DNA of 16,214 nt from Thermoplasmata archaeon. Lineage in GTDB: Archaea; Thermoplasmatota; E2; DHVEG-1. Below are positions 1 through 6,728 of the stretch, one piece after another. The notes beneath the pieces are model-generated. The model saw only the letters and a list, made by a program, of their open reading frames with translations. It ran no database searches and was not told the DNA's origin. Every line of letters begins with the position of its first letter. Position 1 is the stretch's first letter. The position numbers and the translations under genes were made by a program. The stretch covers positions 1-16,214 of the forward strand of contig QMSS01000016.1 of assembly GCA_003649715.1 (NCBI GenBank), in the 5' to 3' direction.

Positions 1-125
1 AGAGACGGTAATAGGATATGTACGAGACCACCGAATTCAACAAACCAGACTGGATGTCTTTCCATCTACAGCCTAAGGTGCAACATAGGAAGCTCCGCCA
101 TTTATGGCGGAGAGGAGGTCACATA
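1..125 (+). mobile_element. Right end of an IS200/IS605-family (TnpB-type) insertion sequence, truncated by the window edge
   Basis: A perfect 8-bp stem (CTCCGCCA / TGGCGGAG) with a TTTA loop lies at 94-113. It is preceded by GGAAG and followed by an AGGAGGTCAC segment. This layout, GAAG + GC-rich hairpin with TTTA loop + GAGGTCAC, is what I recall of the right ends of many archaeal IS200/IS605 elements, where the same bases form the 3' end of the TnpB guide (omega) RNA. The bulk of the element, including any tnpA/tnpB body, lies outside the window. The exact right boundary (about 121-125) is inferred. The element ends only about 35 bases before the next gene. An ordinary terminator hairpin is the alternative, but there is no T-tract directly after the stem. 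Confidence 0.55.
94..113 (+). repeat. Perfect 8-bp hairpin at the IS right end (omega-RNA-like)
   Basis: CTCCGCCA and TGGCGGAG pair without mismatch around a TTTA loop. The stem is far more GC-rich than its surroundings. In IS200/IS605 elements such a subterminal hairpin is recognised by the TnpA Y1 transposase and forms part of the guide RNA made from the element's end. Confidence 0.6.
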
Positions 126-157
126 TTTTTGATAAAAAAGGATGGCGTAGATAAAAA

Positions 158-919
158 ATGGATATAGATAGATACAAAAAACAAATCCTTGTAAAGGAAT
201 TCAGCAAAAATGGACAGGATATACTTCTGCAGACCCATGTGGTAATTATTGGAGCCGGTGGAATCGGAAGCAACAGTAGCGTGATCCTAACGAGAATGGG
301 AGTAGGGCAAATAGAACTCATAGACGATGATGTAGTAGATGTAACGAATCTTCACAGAACATCTATTTTCAATGAAAACGACGTAGGAAAACCTAAGAGC
401 AAAATATTAGAAAAAAAACTTGGAAAAATAAACTCAGACATACGTATAGTTGGGTACAAAAAGAAAGTTACAAGAAAAAACATTGAAAAAATAATCAGAA
501 ACGCTGACATAGTATTAGATGGAACAGACAACATGCAGACCAGGTTTTTGATAAACGATGCATGTATAAAAAACAACATACCCTGGGTCTATGCAGGGGT
601 AAGAGAAACCATTGGAATGACAATGGGTATCATCCCAAATAAAACACCTTGTCTAAGATGCATATCAAACATCATTCCATCACGTTCTGATCCACATGGA
701 GTAGCTGTTCTAGGCAATCTACCCATAGTCACCGCATCTATACAGAGTATAGAAGCGATAAAAATATTGTTAGGCAAACAACCCTATGGTCTCATCATAT
801 ATGATCTTTGGAGACAGCATTTTGAGCAAATAGATTTAAAGAAAAAACCATACTGCATTTGCTGCAGTAGAAAAAAATTTGAATTCCTACAAAGAAACCC
901 AGGAGATTCATCAAAATGA
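158..919 (+). CDS. E1-like adenylyltransferase of the MoeB/ThiF/HesA (UbaA) family
   Basis: This 253-residue protein should adenylate the C-terminal glycine of a ubiquitin-like partner using ATP, for sulfur transfer (molybdopterin, thiamine or tRNA thiolation) or protein modification. The GAGGIGS nucleotide loop is at residues 32-38, followed by DDD (56-58), NLHR (64-67) and the DGTDN motif (121-125). A structural zinc site is formed by C165/C168 and C233/C236. The usual catalytic cysteine of MoeB/ThiF, which sits just before the helix containing EAIK, is absent: alignment by eye puts a proline there, in SDPHGV. There is no rhodanese domain. The start at 158 follows an AAGGATGG ribosome site (138-145). 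The stop overlaps the next ATG in an ATGA junction, so the two proteins are translationally coupled. The family is clear, but the precise pathway is not. Confidence 0.9.
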   Translation: MDIDRYKKQILVKEFSKNGQDILLQTHVVIIGAGGIGSNSSVILTRMGVGQIELIDDDVVDVTNLHRTSIFNENDVGKPKSKILEKKLGKINSDIRIVGYKKKVTRKNIEKIIRNADIVLDGTDNMQTRFLINDACIKNNIPWVYAGVRETIGMTMGIIPNKTPCLRCISNIIPSRSDPHGVAVLGNLPIVTASIQSIEAIKILLGKQPYGLIIYDLWRQHFEQIDLKKKPYCICCSRKKFEFLQRNPGDSSK

Positions 920-1164
920 ACATAAAAATTAGAGCATTTGGAAGATACAAAGATCTCATGGGAAAATCTGAGATAAAAATCAAGCTGAAAAAAGGAAAAA
1001 CTATTTGGGATGTAATTGATCTACTCACCGAAAAATATCCTATCCTAGAAAAAGAAAAGAGATTTATCATAGTATCACGTAACCATACATATGCAAGTCT
1101 AGAAACGAAACTTCAGGATGGAGATGTAATAACTATCTTCCCACCAATCGTAAGCGGAGGATAA
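916..1164 (+). CDS. MoaD/ThiS-family ubiquitin-like sulfur carrier (SAMP-like)
   Basis: This is a small 82-residue beta-grasp protein ending in PPIVSGG, the diglycine tail that an E1 adenylates and that then carries a thiocarboxylate or forms an isopeptide link. The segment GDVITIFPPIVSGG near the end is typical of MoaD and archaeal SAMP proteins. It has no cysteine. It overlaps the E1-like gene by four bases (ATGA) and its last codons, GGA GGA TAA, supply the GGAGG ribosome site of the next gene. The pairing strongly suggests it is the substrate of the upstream enzyme. MoaD (molybdopterin synthase small subunit) and a general protein-modifier role cannot be told apart: no moaE is in the window. 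Confidence 0.88.
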   Translation: MNIKIRAFGRYKDLMGKSEIKIKLKKGKTIWDVIDLLTEKYPILEKEKRFIIVSRNHTYASLETKLQDGDVITIFPPIVSGG

Positions 1165-1172
1165 AAAAACAT

Positions 1173-2402
1173 ATGAAGATCCATATAAAATACCCTGTAT
1201 TTTCCTTACATTTATTGCTTTTGCTATCCATAATAGCTCTACCTACAGCATGCTCGGCATCCTCAGGCAGCAAGATCATAATAGAATACTTTTATTCCCC
1301 CGGATGTGGCTCATGCGAGGAAAAGGAACCAGTTATAAACTATATAGCAGAAAACTACTCAGATTATGTGGTTGTATACAAAAAAAGCATAAGAGACAAT
1401 GAAAACATGAGACGGTGGCTTCAATATTTCCAAAGCACACCAGCTATTATCATAAACAATGAAACATTAGTGCCTAAACAAAACATCACCATAGAAAAAC
1501 TGGAAAAAATAATAAACAGCTATATAACAGGGCAACAAAACAACAACACACTTCAAAATCAGAGCAACAAAATGGATATACCATTTCTCGGTAGAATAAA
1601 CATCTCAGATTTTTCTCTGCCCCTCCTCACAGTTGTCCTTGCTTCTATCGACAGCTTTAACCCATGCTCATTTTTTGTACTTCTCTTTTTACTAAGTCTT
1701 TTAGTCTATGTAAAATCAAAACGTAGAATGCTTCTCATCGGAGGAGTATTCATATTCTTCTCAGGTTTCATATATTTCTTATTCATGTCAGCACTTCTAA
1801 ACATCTTCCTCATAGCAGAACATGTCTTGATACTCACAGTTTCTGCTGGGATCATAGCCATCATACTTGGTGTTATCAACATCAAAGATTTTTTTTATCC
1901 AAAAAGCGAAGTCTCATTAAGCATCTCAAAAAAAAGAAAAACGGAGATTTTCAAAAGGATAAGAAATATTGTAAACACATCATATCTGCCATCTATGATA
2001 GCAGCTACAGTAATCCTAGCTGTTTTTGCCAACACCTATGAGCTTTTCTGTACACTAGGATTCCCATTGCTATTCACACGTACGCTCACACTTAATAAAC
2101 TATCAGTTGCTGAATACTACATATACCTTATCTTTTACAACATCGTATACATAATTCCATTGCTCATCATTGTACTAATCTTTACCTTCACTCTCTCTCA
2201 TAAAAAACTAACTGAATGGCAGGGCAGAGTTTTAAAGCTACTTTCAGGTCTAATGATGTTTTTATTAGGAATAATATTAATCGGAAATCCCTCGCTGTTG
2301 AACAACCTTCTAACCACCATTACCTTACTCATAGGGATCTTAGTCTCCACATTGATAATATCCTATTTATGGAAAAAAATATTTCTAAAACCACAGGCAT
2401 AA
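1173..2402 (+). CDS. Exported thioredoxin-like domain fused to a CcdA-type transmembrane thiol-disulfide carrier
   Basis: This 409-residue membrane protein probably moves reducing equivalents (thiols) across the membrane to an extracytoplasmic redox domain. Residues 1-30 look like a signal peptide. Residues 35-120 form a thioredoxin/glutaredoxin-like domain with the dithiol CGSC (C45, C48). A linker rich in Q and N (120-135) leads to about six membrane helices from residue 149 on. Two membrane cysteines fit the CcdA redox pair: C165 in DSFNPC and C293 in TYELFC. This resembles DsbD with the soluble domain at the N-terminus instead of the C-terminus. A GGAGG ribosome site (1157-1161) in the end of the MoaD-like gene supports the start, and the gap is only 8 bases, so it is the third gene of the E1/Ubl operon. 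The natural substrate is unknown. Confidence 0.82.
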   Translation: MKIHIKYPVFSLHLLLLLSIIALPTACSASSGSKIIIEYFYSPGCGSCEEKEPVINYIAENYSDYVVVYKKSIRDNENMRRWLQYFQSTPAIIINNETLVPKQNITIEKLEKIINSYITGQQNNNTLQNQSNKMDIPFLGRINISDFSLPLLTVVLASIDSFNPCSFFVLLFLLSLLVYVKSKRRMLLIGGVFIFFSGFIYFLFMSALLNIFLIAEHVLILTVSAGIIAIILGVINIKDFFYPKSEVSLSISKKRKTEIFKRIRNIVNTSYLPSMIAATVILAVFANTYELFCTLGFPLLFTRTLTLNKLSVAEYYIYLIFYNIVYIIPLLIIVLIFTFTLSHKKLTEWQGRVLKLLSGLMMFLLGIILIGNPSLLNNLLTTITLLIGILVSTLIISYLWKKIFLKPQA

Positions 2403-2406
2403 CAAC

Positions 2407-2423
2407 GAAACTTATTTATATAA
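2407..2423 (+). promoter_or_regulatory. Archaeal BRE/TATA promoter for the propeller gene
   Basis: GAAACTTATTTATATAA combines a purine-rich BRE (GAAA) with a TATA box. Transcription would start near 2440-2446, leaving a leader of about 35-40 bases that holds the AAAGGAGGT ribosome site (2463-2471). It follows the stop of the preceding gene by only a few bases, so the propeller gene can be transcribed alone. Confidence 0.6.
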
Positions 2424-2480
2424 TAAAAACCAATACTAATCTGTGAGTTTAATTATTTGGATAAAGGAGGTTTTGTTGGA

Positions 2481-3686
2481 ATGAAAATTGGAAAAAGATC
2501 ATCTATTGTCATGACGGCAGTTAGCATACTAGTACTAATGATGTTCTCCTCTGGAATAGTAGCCTCAGATGGAAATCCTCAGTATTATCCAGTGCCTGCA
2601 AGCAAACAGTTATCGATAAAAGAGTTAGCTCACCCACCATATGTATGGAATGGGAACTGGGAGCCATTTGGTCTTGAAGGGAAAACCGTGGAGTCCATTG
2701 TAACAACACAGCGATACATATATGCTGGAACATACAATGATGGATTATTCAGAAAAGAACTAAATAATCAAAGCTCCATATGGCAATATATTGGTTTTGG
2801 TGGAGAACAAAAAATAAACTGCGTGCATGTCATCGACCTAGCACCTCTACCAGATATCATCTATGTTGGTCTTGACGTATGTGGAATCCTAGACGAGTAT
2901 GGAGAACCTCACTCACTATACAAAAGCATGGACGGCGGCATAACATGGTATCCATGTGATGATGGCCTCGTGACCGTAGATGACTACAATGGAGATGTCT
3001 ACAGAGCACCTATATTTTCTATCAATGCAATACCAGATATCGATTCAGAGAACACTGTTTTATATGCTGGCAGCATAGCGCACATATTCAAATCAACTAA
3101 TGACGGACAAAGCTGGTCTCTTATATGGGGCGGAGGAATGGCAGGCATGGGTATTCATGTAATAACCATTGATCCATCTGATCCACAGACTGTATGGGCT
3201 GGTGGAGAAACAGGCATCTTCGTACCAATTATTCTGAAATCCACTGATGGTGGTAATACATGGAATATAGTAACACCCCCATATCTTGGTGATAATTCTT
3301 GCTACAGCATCGTGATCCACCCGCAAAACTCAGACATTGTATATGCAGGAATGGAAGGTCGGCTGGCTAAAACCACTGATGGAGGCGAAACATGGGATTT
3401 CATTTTGTCACCACCAGAATACCCATACTTTAAGGGGCTGCTTCTCGACCCGTTGAATCCCAGTCACATATTTGCAGGTGGAGGCGCAAATGTACCTAAT
3501 GAGCCTCTGAGGGTATGGGGAACTGGTGGTCATGGCTGGTCGTGTTCTGTTGAAGAAGATGCCTCTGATGTCTTAACCCTGGCTTTTGATCCTAATGATC
3601 ACAACATATTCTATGCTGGGACACTGAGCGACGGTGTTTGGATATGCCATTCCACATGGTCCCCACCATATGCATACCTAAAATAA
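2481..3686 (+). CDS. Secreted seven-bladed beta-propeller protein with Asp-box (BNR) repeats
   Basis: The start is placed at ATG 2481 because a strong AAAGGAGGT ribosome site (2463-2471) precedes it; an in-frame TTG at 2457 lies before that site. The product is 401 residues. Residues 1-30 are a signal peptide (hydrophobic core IVMTAVSILVLMMF). The rest folds by eye into seven similar units, each ending in an I/L-Y/F-A-G strand. Four carry clear Asp-boxes: SMDGGITW, STNDGQSW, STDGGNTW and TTDGGETW. The first, sixth and seventh boxes are degenerate. Asp-box propellers include sialidases, sortilin/Vps10 domains and the Ycf48 assembly factor. I do not see sialidase catalytic signatures, so an assembly or binding role on the cell surface is more likely than glycoside cleavage. 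No C-terminal membrane anchor or sorting signal is visible. The function is not recognised. Confidence 0.8.
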   Translation: MKIGKRSSIVMTAVSILVLMMFSSGIVASDGNPQYYPVPASKQLSIKELAHPPYVWNGNWEPFGLEGKTVESIVTTQRYIYAGTYNDGLFRKELNNQSSIWQYIGFGGEQKINCVHVIDLAPLPDIIYVGLDVCGILDEYGEPHSLYKSMDGGITWYPCDDGLVTVDDYNGDVYRAPIFSINAIPDIDSENTVLYAGSIAHIFKSTNDGQSWSLIWGGGMAGMGIHVITIDPSDPQTVWAGGETGIFVPIILKSTDGGNTWNIVTPPYLGDNSCYSIVIHPQNSDIVYAGMEGRLAKTTDGGETWDFILSPPEYPYFKGLLLDPLNPSHIFAGGGANVPNEPLRVWGTGGHGWSCSVEEDASDVLTLAFDPNDHNIFYAGTLSDGVWICHSTWSPPYAYLK

Positions 3687-3693
3687 CAGAAGA

Positions 3694-3699
3694 TTTTTT
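3694..3699 (+). terminator. T-tract terminator after the propeller gene
   Basis: A run of six T's lies 8 bases after the stop codon. Archaeal RNA polymerase terminates on such oligo-T tracts without a hairpin. Confidence 0.4.
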
Positions 3700-3726
3700 C
3701 TAAAAGCCTCTCTACAAAAAGAAAAA

Positions 3727-3779
3727 AGTGTGGCACACTGCTCTCTAAAAAATAAATTCAATGTTTTTTATTTTTTAGA
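3727..3779. repeat. Two inverted repeats in the intergenic region before hydB
   Basis: AGTGTG-G-CACACT is a perfect 6-bp inverted repeat around one base at 3727-3739, the shape of a dimeric regulator site. Close to it, TCTAAAAAATAAA (3744-3756) pairs perfectly with TTTATTTTTTAGA (3767-3779) across a 10-base spacer. The AT-only long stem can act as a bidirectional terminator; the first palindrome is a candidate operator. The rest of the 3687-3972 gap is AT-rich and contains no credible coding region. Confidence 0.45.
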
Positions 3780-3820
3780 AACACAAACTTTCGATTCTTT
3801 TTTCATTCTAAACGTTATAA

Positions 3821-3828
3821 TTTAAATA
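3821..3828 (+). promoter_or_regulatory. Candidate TATA box for hydBGDA
   Basis: TTTAAATA matches the archaeal TATA consensus. It would give a start near 3850 and a leader of about 120 bases. A second, weaker candidate (TTTAGTTAAATA, 3905-3916) would give a leader of about 30 bases. No clear BRE sits in front of either, so the choice is open. Confidence 0.35.
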
Positions 3829-3972
3829 CAAAAAATCAGTTTTCATCTACAAAAAAGTTCCCTCCAAAAACATTGAACAGTTAAAGAACCAAAGAACATT
3901 AGAGTTTAGTTAAATAACCCAAAAATGCGGATTAAATCGGAAAACAAACATATATGGTTAGGTCTTTAAAAT

Positions 3973-5031
3973 ATGAAACAATCTACAGATTTCTTCCTAT
4001 TAGAAAAAAACGGCATCGATATACTTGTAAAAAAGTTTCTAGAGGAACATAAAGTATTTGGCCCAATTAAACCAGGACATGATTCTACATTTGATGAGAT
4101 AAAATCACCTAAAGAACTCCATCTAGACTATATATCCACAGTTCTTCCACCTAAAAAATTTTTTCATCCCCCAACAGAAAATCTTTTTTCATTTGAACTA
4201 ATAGAAAACACAGAATGGACATACAAAGAAACATTACATGATGAAAAAACAGTCCTAATAGGAGTACATCCATGTGATGTACATGCTATTCTGAGACTTG
4301 ACAGGTTCTTCTCAGAAGATTTTAGAGATCCATACTATCTTAGTAGACGGGAAAACACCATAATAGTTGCTTTGAACTGTATTGAGCCGAGTGAATACTG
4401 CTTCTGTGAATCTATGGGAACAGGACCTTTCCTGGAAATGGGATATGATCTTCTACTGACAGATATTGGAAAAAAATATCTACTAGAAACTGGAACATAT
4501 GATGGAAAAAAACTTCTTGATGGACTAAAACTTGAGAAAGCAGATAAAAAAGATCTTTATGAAAAGAAGAAGTTATTAGAGCAAGCTAAGAAAAAATTTA
4601 AGAGACACGTGAACACAGATGGATTATCTGCACTATTAGATGATGATACTCATGATTGGGACATATGGACAAAACTCGCTGAAAATGGTTATCCAGGTAA
4701 ATCATTTCCCTGCCTATCATGTGGATCATGCAGTTTAGTATGCCCCACATGCTACTGCTATGATGTATACGACGTGATCGATTTATCACTTAAGAAAGGT
4801 GTAAGGAAACGAGAGCTTGATTCCTGTCAGCTACTTGAATACGCTGAGGTGGCTCTTGGTGGAAACTTCCGGAGGGATAGAAGAGAAAGGATAAGACACT
4901 GGCTGATGTGCAAGTTTGGAATGGCAGCAGGTGGAGATAAATCAGGCTGCGTGGGATGTGGTAGATGTATACGGATATGCCCATCCAAGATAGACATAAC
5001 CGAGGTAGCTAGGATCATAAGAGGTGAATAA
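3973..5031 (+). CDS. hydB: [NiFe] sulfhydrogenase subunit beta (iron-sulfur electron-transfer subunit)
   Basis: This is the beta subunit of a cytoplasmic group 3b hydrogenase, which relays electrons between the small hydrogenase subunit and the flavin subunit or an external acceptor such as sulfur/polysulfide. It has 352 residues, close to the roughly 367 of Pyrococcus furiosus HydB. Residues 94-110 hold the VHPCDVHA motif (C101) shared with FrhB-type proteins. NCIEPSEYCFC (136-145) is typical of this subunit. Two ferredoxin-like clusters lie at C247/C250/C253/C257 (with C260 and C262 following) and C326/C329/C332/C336. The start ATG has a weak AGGT ribosome site 9 bases upstream. It opens a four-gene operon whose order, beta-gamma-delta-alpha, is that of P. 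furiosus hydrogenase I. Confidence 0.92.
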   Translation: MKQSTDFFLLEKNGIDILVKKFLEEHKVFGPIKPGHDSTFDEIKSPKELHLDYISTVLPPKKFFHPPTENLFSFELIENTEWTYKETLHDEKTVLIGVHPCDVHAILRLDRFFSEDFRDPYYLSRRENTIIVALNCIEPSEYCFCESMGTGPFLEMGYDLLLTDIGKKYLLETGTYDGKKLLDGLKLEKADKKDLYEKKKLLEQAKKKFKRHVNTDGLSALLDDDTHDWDIWTKLAENGYPGKSFPCLSCGSCSLVCPTCYCYDVYDVIDLSLKKGVRKRELDSCQLLEYAEVALGGNFRRDRRERIRHWLMCKFGMAAGGDKSGCVGCGRCIRICPSKIDITEVARIIRGE

Positions 5032-5037
5032 AAAATC

Positions 5038-5871
5038 ATGGAAAATGATTATTCACCAAATATAGCATTCATAAGAGATATAACACAGGAAACATCAAAC
5101 ACCAACACATATACCTTAGAACCTTATGACAAAATCATGAAAAAAAAATTTTCATACACACCAGGACAGTTTATAATGCTTTCAATCTTCGGTATAGGAG
5201 AAGCAGCCATATCTATATCTTCAGATCCCAGCAATAATGGCTTTATAAATACCACTATTAGAAACGTTGGAAATGTAACAAATGCAATTTTTAGACTAAA
5301 AAAGGGAGATCTCATTGGAATACGAGGACCCTATGGCATAGGATGGCCTCTAGACAAAGCTGAAAACAGAGATATCCTAATAATTGCAGGTGGAATGGGT
5401 CTAGCTCCGTTAAGAGGAGTAATCAACCATATAAAAAACAATCGCGATAAATATGGTCATTTAGAAATAATCTATGGCGCTCGAACACCTGGAGACATGA
5501 TCTTCACATATGAATATGATGATTGGAAAAAAATAATGGACAGCACAATCCATCTAACTGTAGATGCAGTACCCTACGGTATAAAATGGGACTATAGAAT
5601 AGGCTTGGTTACCTCCTGCTTCCCAGGTATGAAGACACATCCCAGAAATGCCATAGCCTTTGTATGCGGCCCTGAAATCATGATGCGATATGTAGCAAAA
5701 TGCCTAGAAAACATAGGATTCAACGACGATCAAATATACATATCACTAGAACGAAGAATGAAATGCGGCATTGGGAAATGCGGACACTGTCAGATTGGAC
5801 AAAAATATGTATGCAAAGATGGTCCTGTATTTCAATACTCCGATATCAAAAAATTCATCCGTCCACTATAA
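5038..5871 (+). CDS. hydG: [NiFe] sulfhydrogenase subunit gamma (FAD/NAD(P)-binding subunit)
   Basis: This ferredoxin-reductase-like diaphorase subunit exchanges electrons between the hydrogenase iron-sulfur chain and NAD(P)H. It is 277 residues long. PGQFIMLSIFG (42-52) and AISISSD (57-63) form the FAD-binding barrel. AGGMGLAPLRG (117-127) is the nucleotide-binding loop, and FVCGPEIMM (208-216) the second nucleotide-contact motif. A C-terminal [2Fe-2S] site is formed by C243, C248, C251 and C259 in KCGIGKCGHCQ. NADH versus NADPH preference cannot be read from sequence by eye. The ATG follows hydB by six bases with GAGGTGA (5021-5027) as ribosome site, so the two are co-translated. The four-cysteine spacing is as expected for the dihydroorotate-dehydrogenase-K/HydG family. 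Confidence 0.92.
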   Translation: MENDYSPNIAFIRDITQETSNTNTYTLEPYDKIMKKKFSYTPGQFIMLSIFGIGEAAISISSDPSNNGFINTTIRNVGNVTNAIFRLKKGDLIGIRGPYGIGWPLDKAENRDILIIAGGMGLAPLRGVINHIKNNRDKYGHLEIIYGARTPGDMIFTYEYDDWKKIMDSTIHLTVDAVPYGIKWDYRIGLVTSCFPGMKTHPRNAIAFVCGPEIMMRYVAKCLENIGFNDDQIYISLERRMKCGIGKCGHCQIGQKYVCKDGPVFQYSDIKKFIRPL

Positions 5872-5930
5872 GAAGAAATAAATGTATTAATGGACTGATA
5901 AATGTAGGAATGTTTGTTGAGAGAATAAAT

Positions 5931-6698
5931 ATGAGAGAGAAACCAAAAATTGCAGTGTTTAAATTCACCGGATGCGCAGGCTGTCAATTAGAACTACTCC
6001 GCCTAGAGGATATCTTTCTAGATCTGCTAGAGTTTTTCGATATAAGCTACTGGGTTATGGTGAAAAGAGAGAATCAAGAGGATGGTCCATGGGATATCAG
6101 TCTCGTTGAAGGCTCAATATCAACACCAGAGGAGATAAAAGAGATCAAGGAGATCAGAAAAAAATCAAAATTTCTTGTAGCCTTCGGCGACTGCGCCATC
6201 GGAGGATGTATACCATCTATACGAAACTGGATGCCACAAATGGAGGCTGAGACACAGGTATACCATGACACCTCCGCCATACATTCCACAAAAGTCCTGG
6301 GAATAGGAGAATATGTGAAGATCGATGCTATACTAAAAGGATGCCCTCCTCATAGAGAAAACATACTGGAACTCCTGAAATCCTATTTGCTTAAAACAAA
6401 ACCTCGTCTCAGAAAACATCCTGTATGTATCGAGTGTAAGTACCGAGACAATGCCTGTCTAATTACGAGTAAAAAAATACCATGTATGGGTCCAGTTACA
6501 AGCGCAGGATGTGGCGCTCTATGTCCCTCTCTCAACAGAGAATGCGAGGGCTGCTTCGGCCCGATGAGCAACCCCAACCCAGAGGCTCTTGCCAGCATAT
6601 TTAGAGACATTGGATTAAGCGAAGAGGACATTATACGAAAGTTTAGAAAATATGCGGGGACATCCATAGAGTTTCAAAGAGAGGCTGGACTAAGATGA
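5931..6698 (+). CDS. hydD: [NiFe] hydrogenase small subunit (delta)
   Basis: This is the small subunit that wires the NiFe site to the rest of the enzyme through three iron-sulfur clusters. The likely product is 255 residues, close to the roughly 261 of P. furiosus HydD. FTGCAGCQLE (C15, C18), GDCAIGGC (C88, C93) and KGCPP (C138) bind the proximal cluster. C166, C169, C176, C185, C194, C198, C205 and C208 in the C-terminal half bind the two others. The open frame extends upstream to 5700 inside hydG, but that part is a shadow with no family similarity. ATG 5931 gives the family-typical N-terminus MREKPKIAVF. ATG 5910 is an alternative with GTAGGA directly before it. Neither has a strong ribosome site, so the start is somewhat uncertain. 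Confidence 0.9.
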   Translation: MREKPKIAVFKFTGCAGCQLELLRLEDIFLDLLEFFDISYWVMVKRENQEDGPWDISLVEGSISTPEEIKEIKEIRKKSKFLVAFGDCAIGGCIPSIRNWMPQMEAETQVYHDTSAIHSTKVLGIGEYVKIDAILKGCPPHRENILELLKSYLLKTKPRLRKHPVCIECKYRDNACLITSKKIPCMGPVTSAGCGALCPSLNRECEGCFGPMSNPNPEALASIFRDIGLSEEDIIRKFRKYAGTSIEFQREAGLR

Positions 6699-6728
6699 AC
6701 AAAAAAAACTACGGAGCTAAGATACATT

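Larger units (their letters stand above)
1..132 (+). pseudogene. Possible C-terminal tail of a TnpB-like protein (5' part outside the window)
   Basis: Frame 1 is open from base 1 to a TGA at 130-132, giving 43 codons. They begin RDGNR and end GSSAIYGGEEVTYF. TnpB reading frames often run through the omega-RNA region, and their tails commonly carry a CGD-G-R stretch followed much later by a G-S-P/S...G-E-(D/E)-V-T segment. The match here is by pattern memory only and the catalytic domain is not visible. Frame 2 is also open, to a stop at 74-76, so the frame choice is uncertain. Intact gene or remnant cannot be decided from this window; it is entered as pseudogene only because it is a fragment. 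Confidence 0.35.

Noticed and set aside
94..113. Hairpin as a simple intrinsic terminator of an upstream gene
   Set aside because: The stem is followed by GAGGAGGTCAC rather than by T's, and the GAAG...TTTA...GAGGTCAC layout fits an IS200/IS605 end better. It is not fully excluded.
2216..2446. Small plus-strand frame overlapping the end of the CcdA-like gene
   Set aside because: Different frame of a membrane protein gene, no start signal, no recognisable product.
5700..5930. Upstream extension of the hydD frame inside hydG
   Set aside because: Those 77 codons are a shadow of the HydG C-terminus, basic and unlike any hydrogenase small subunit; the family N-terminus begins at 5931.
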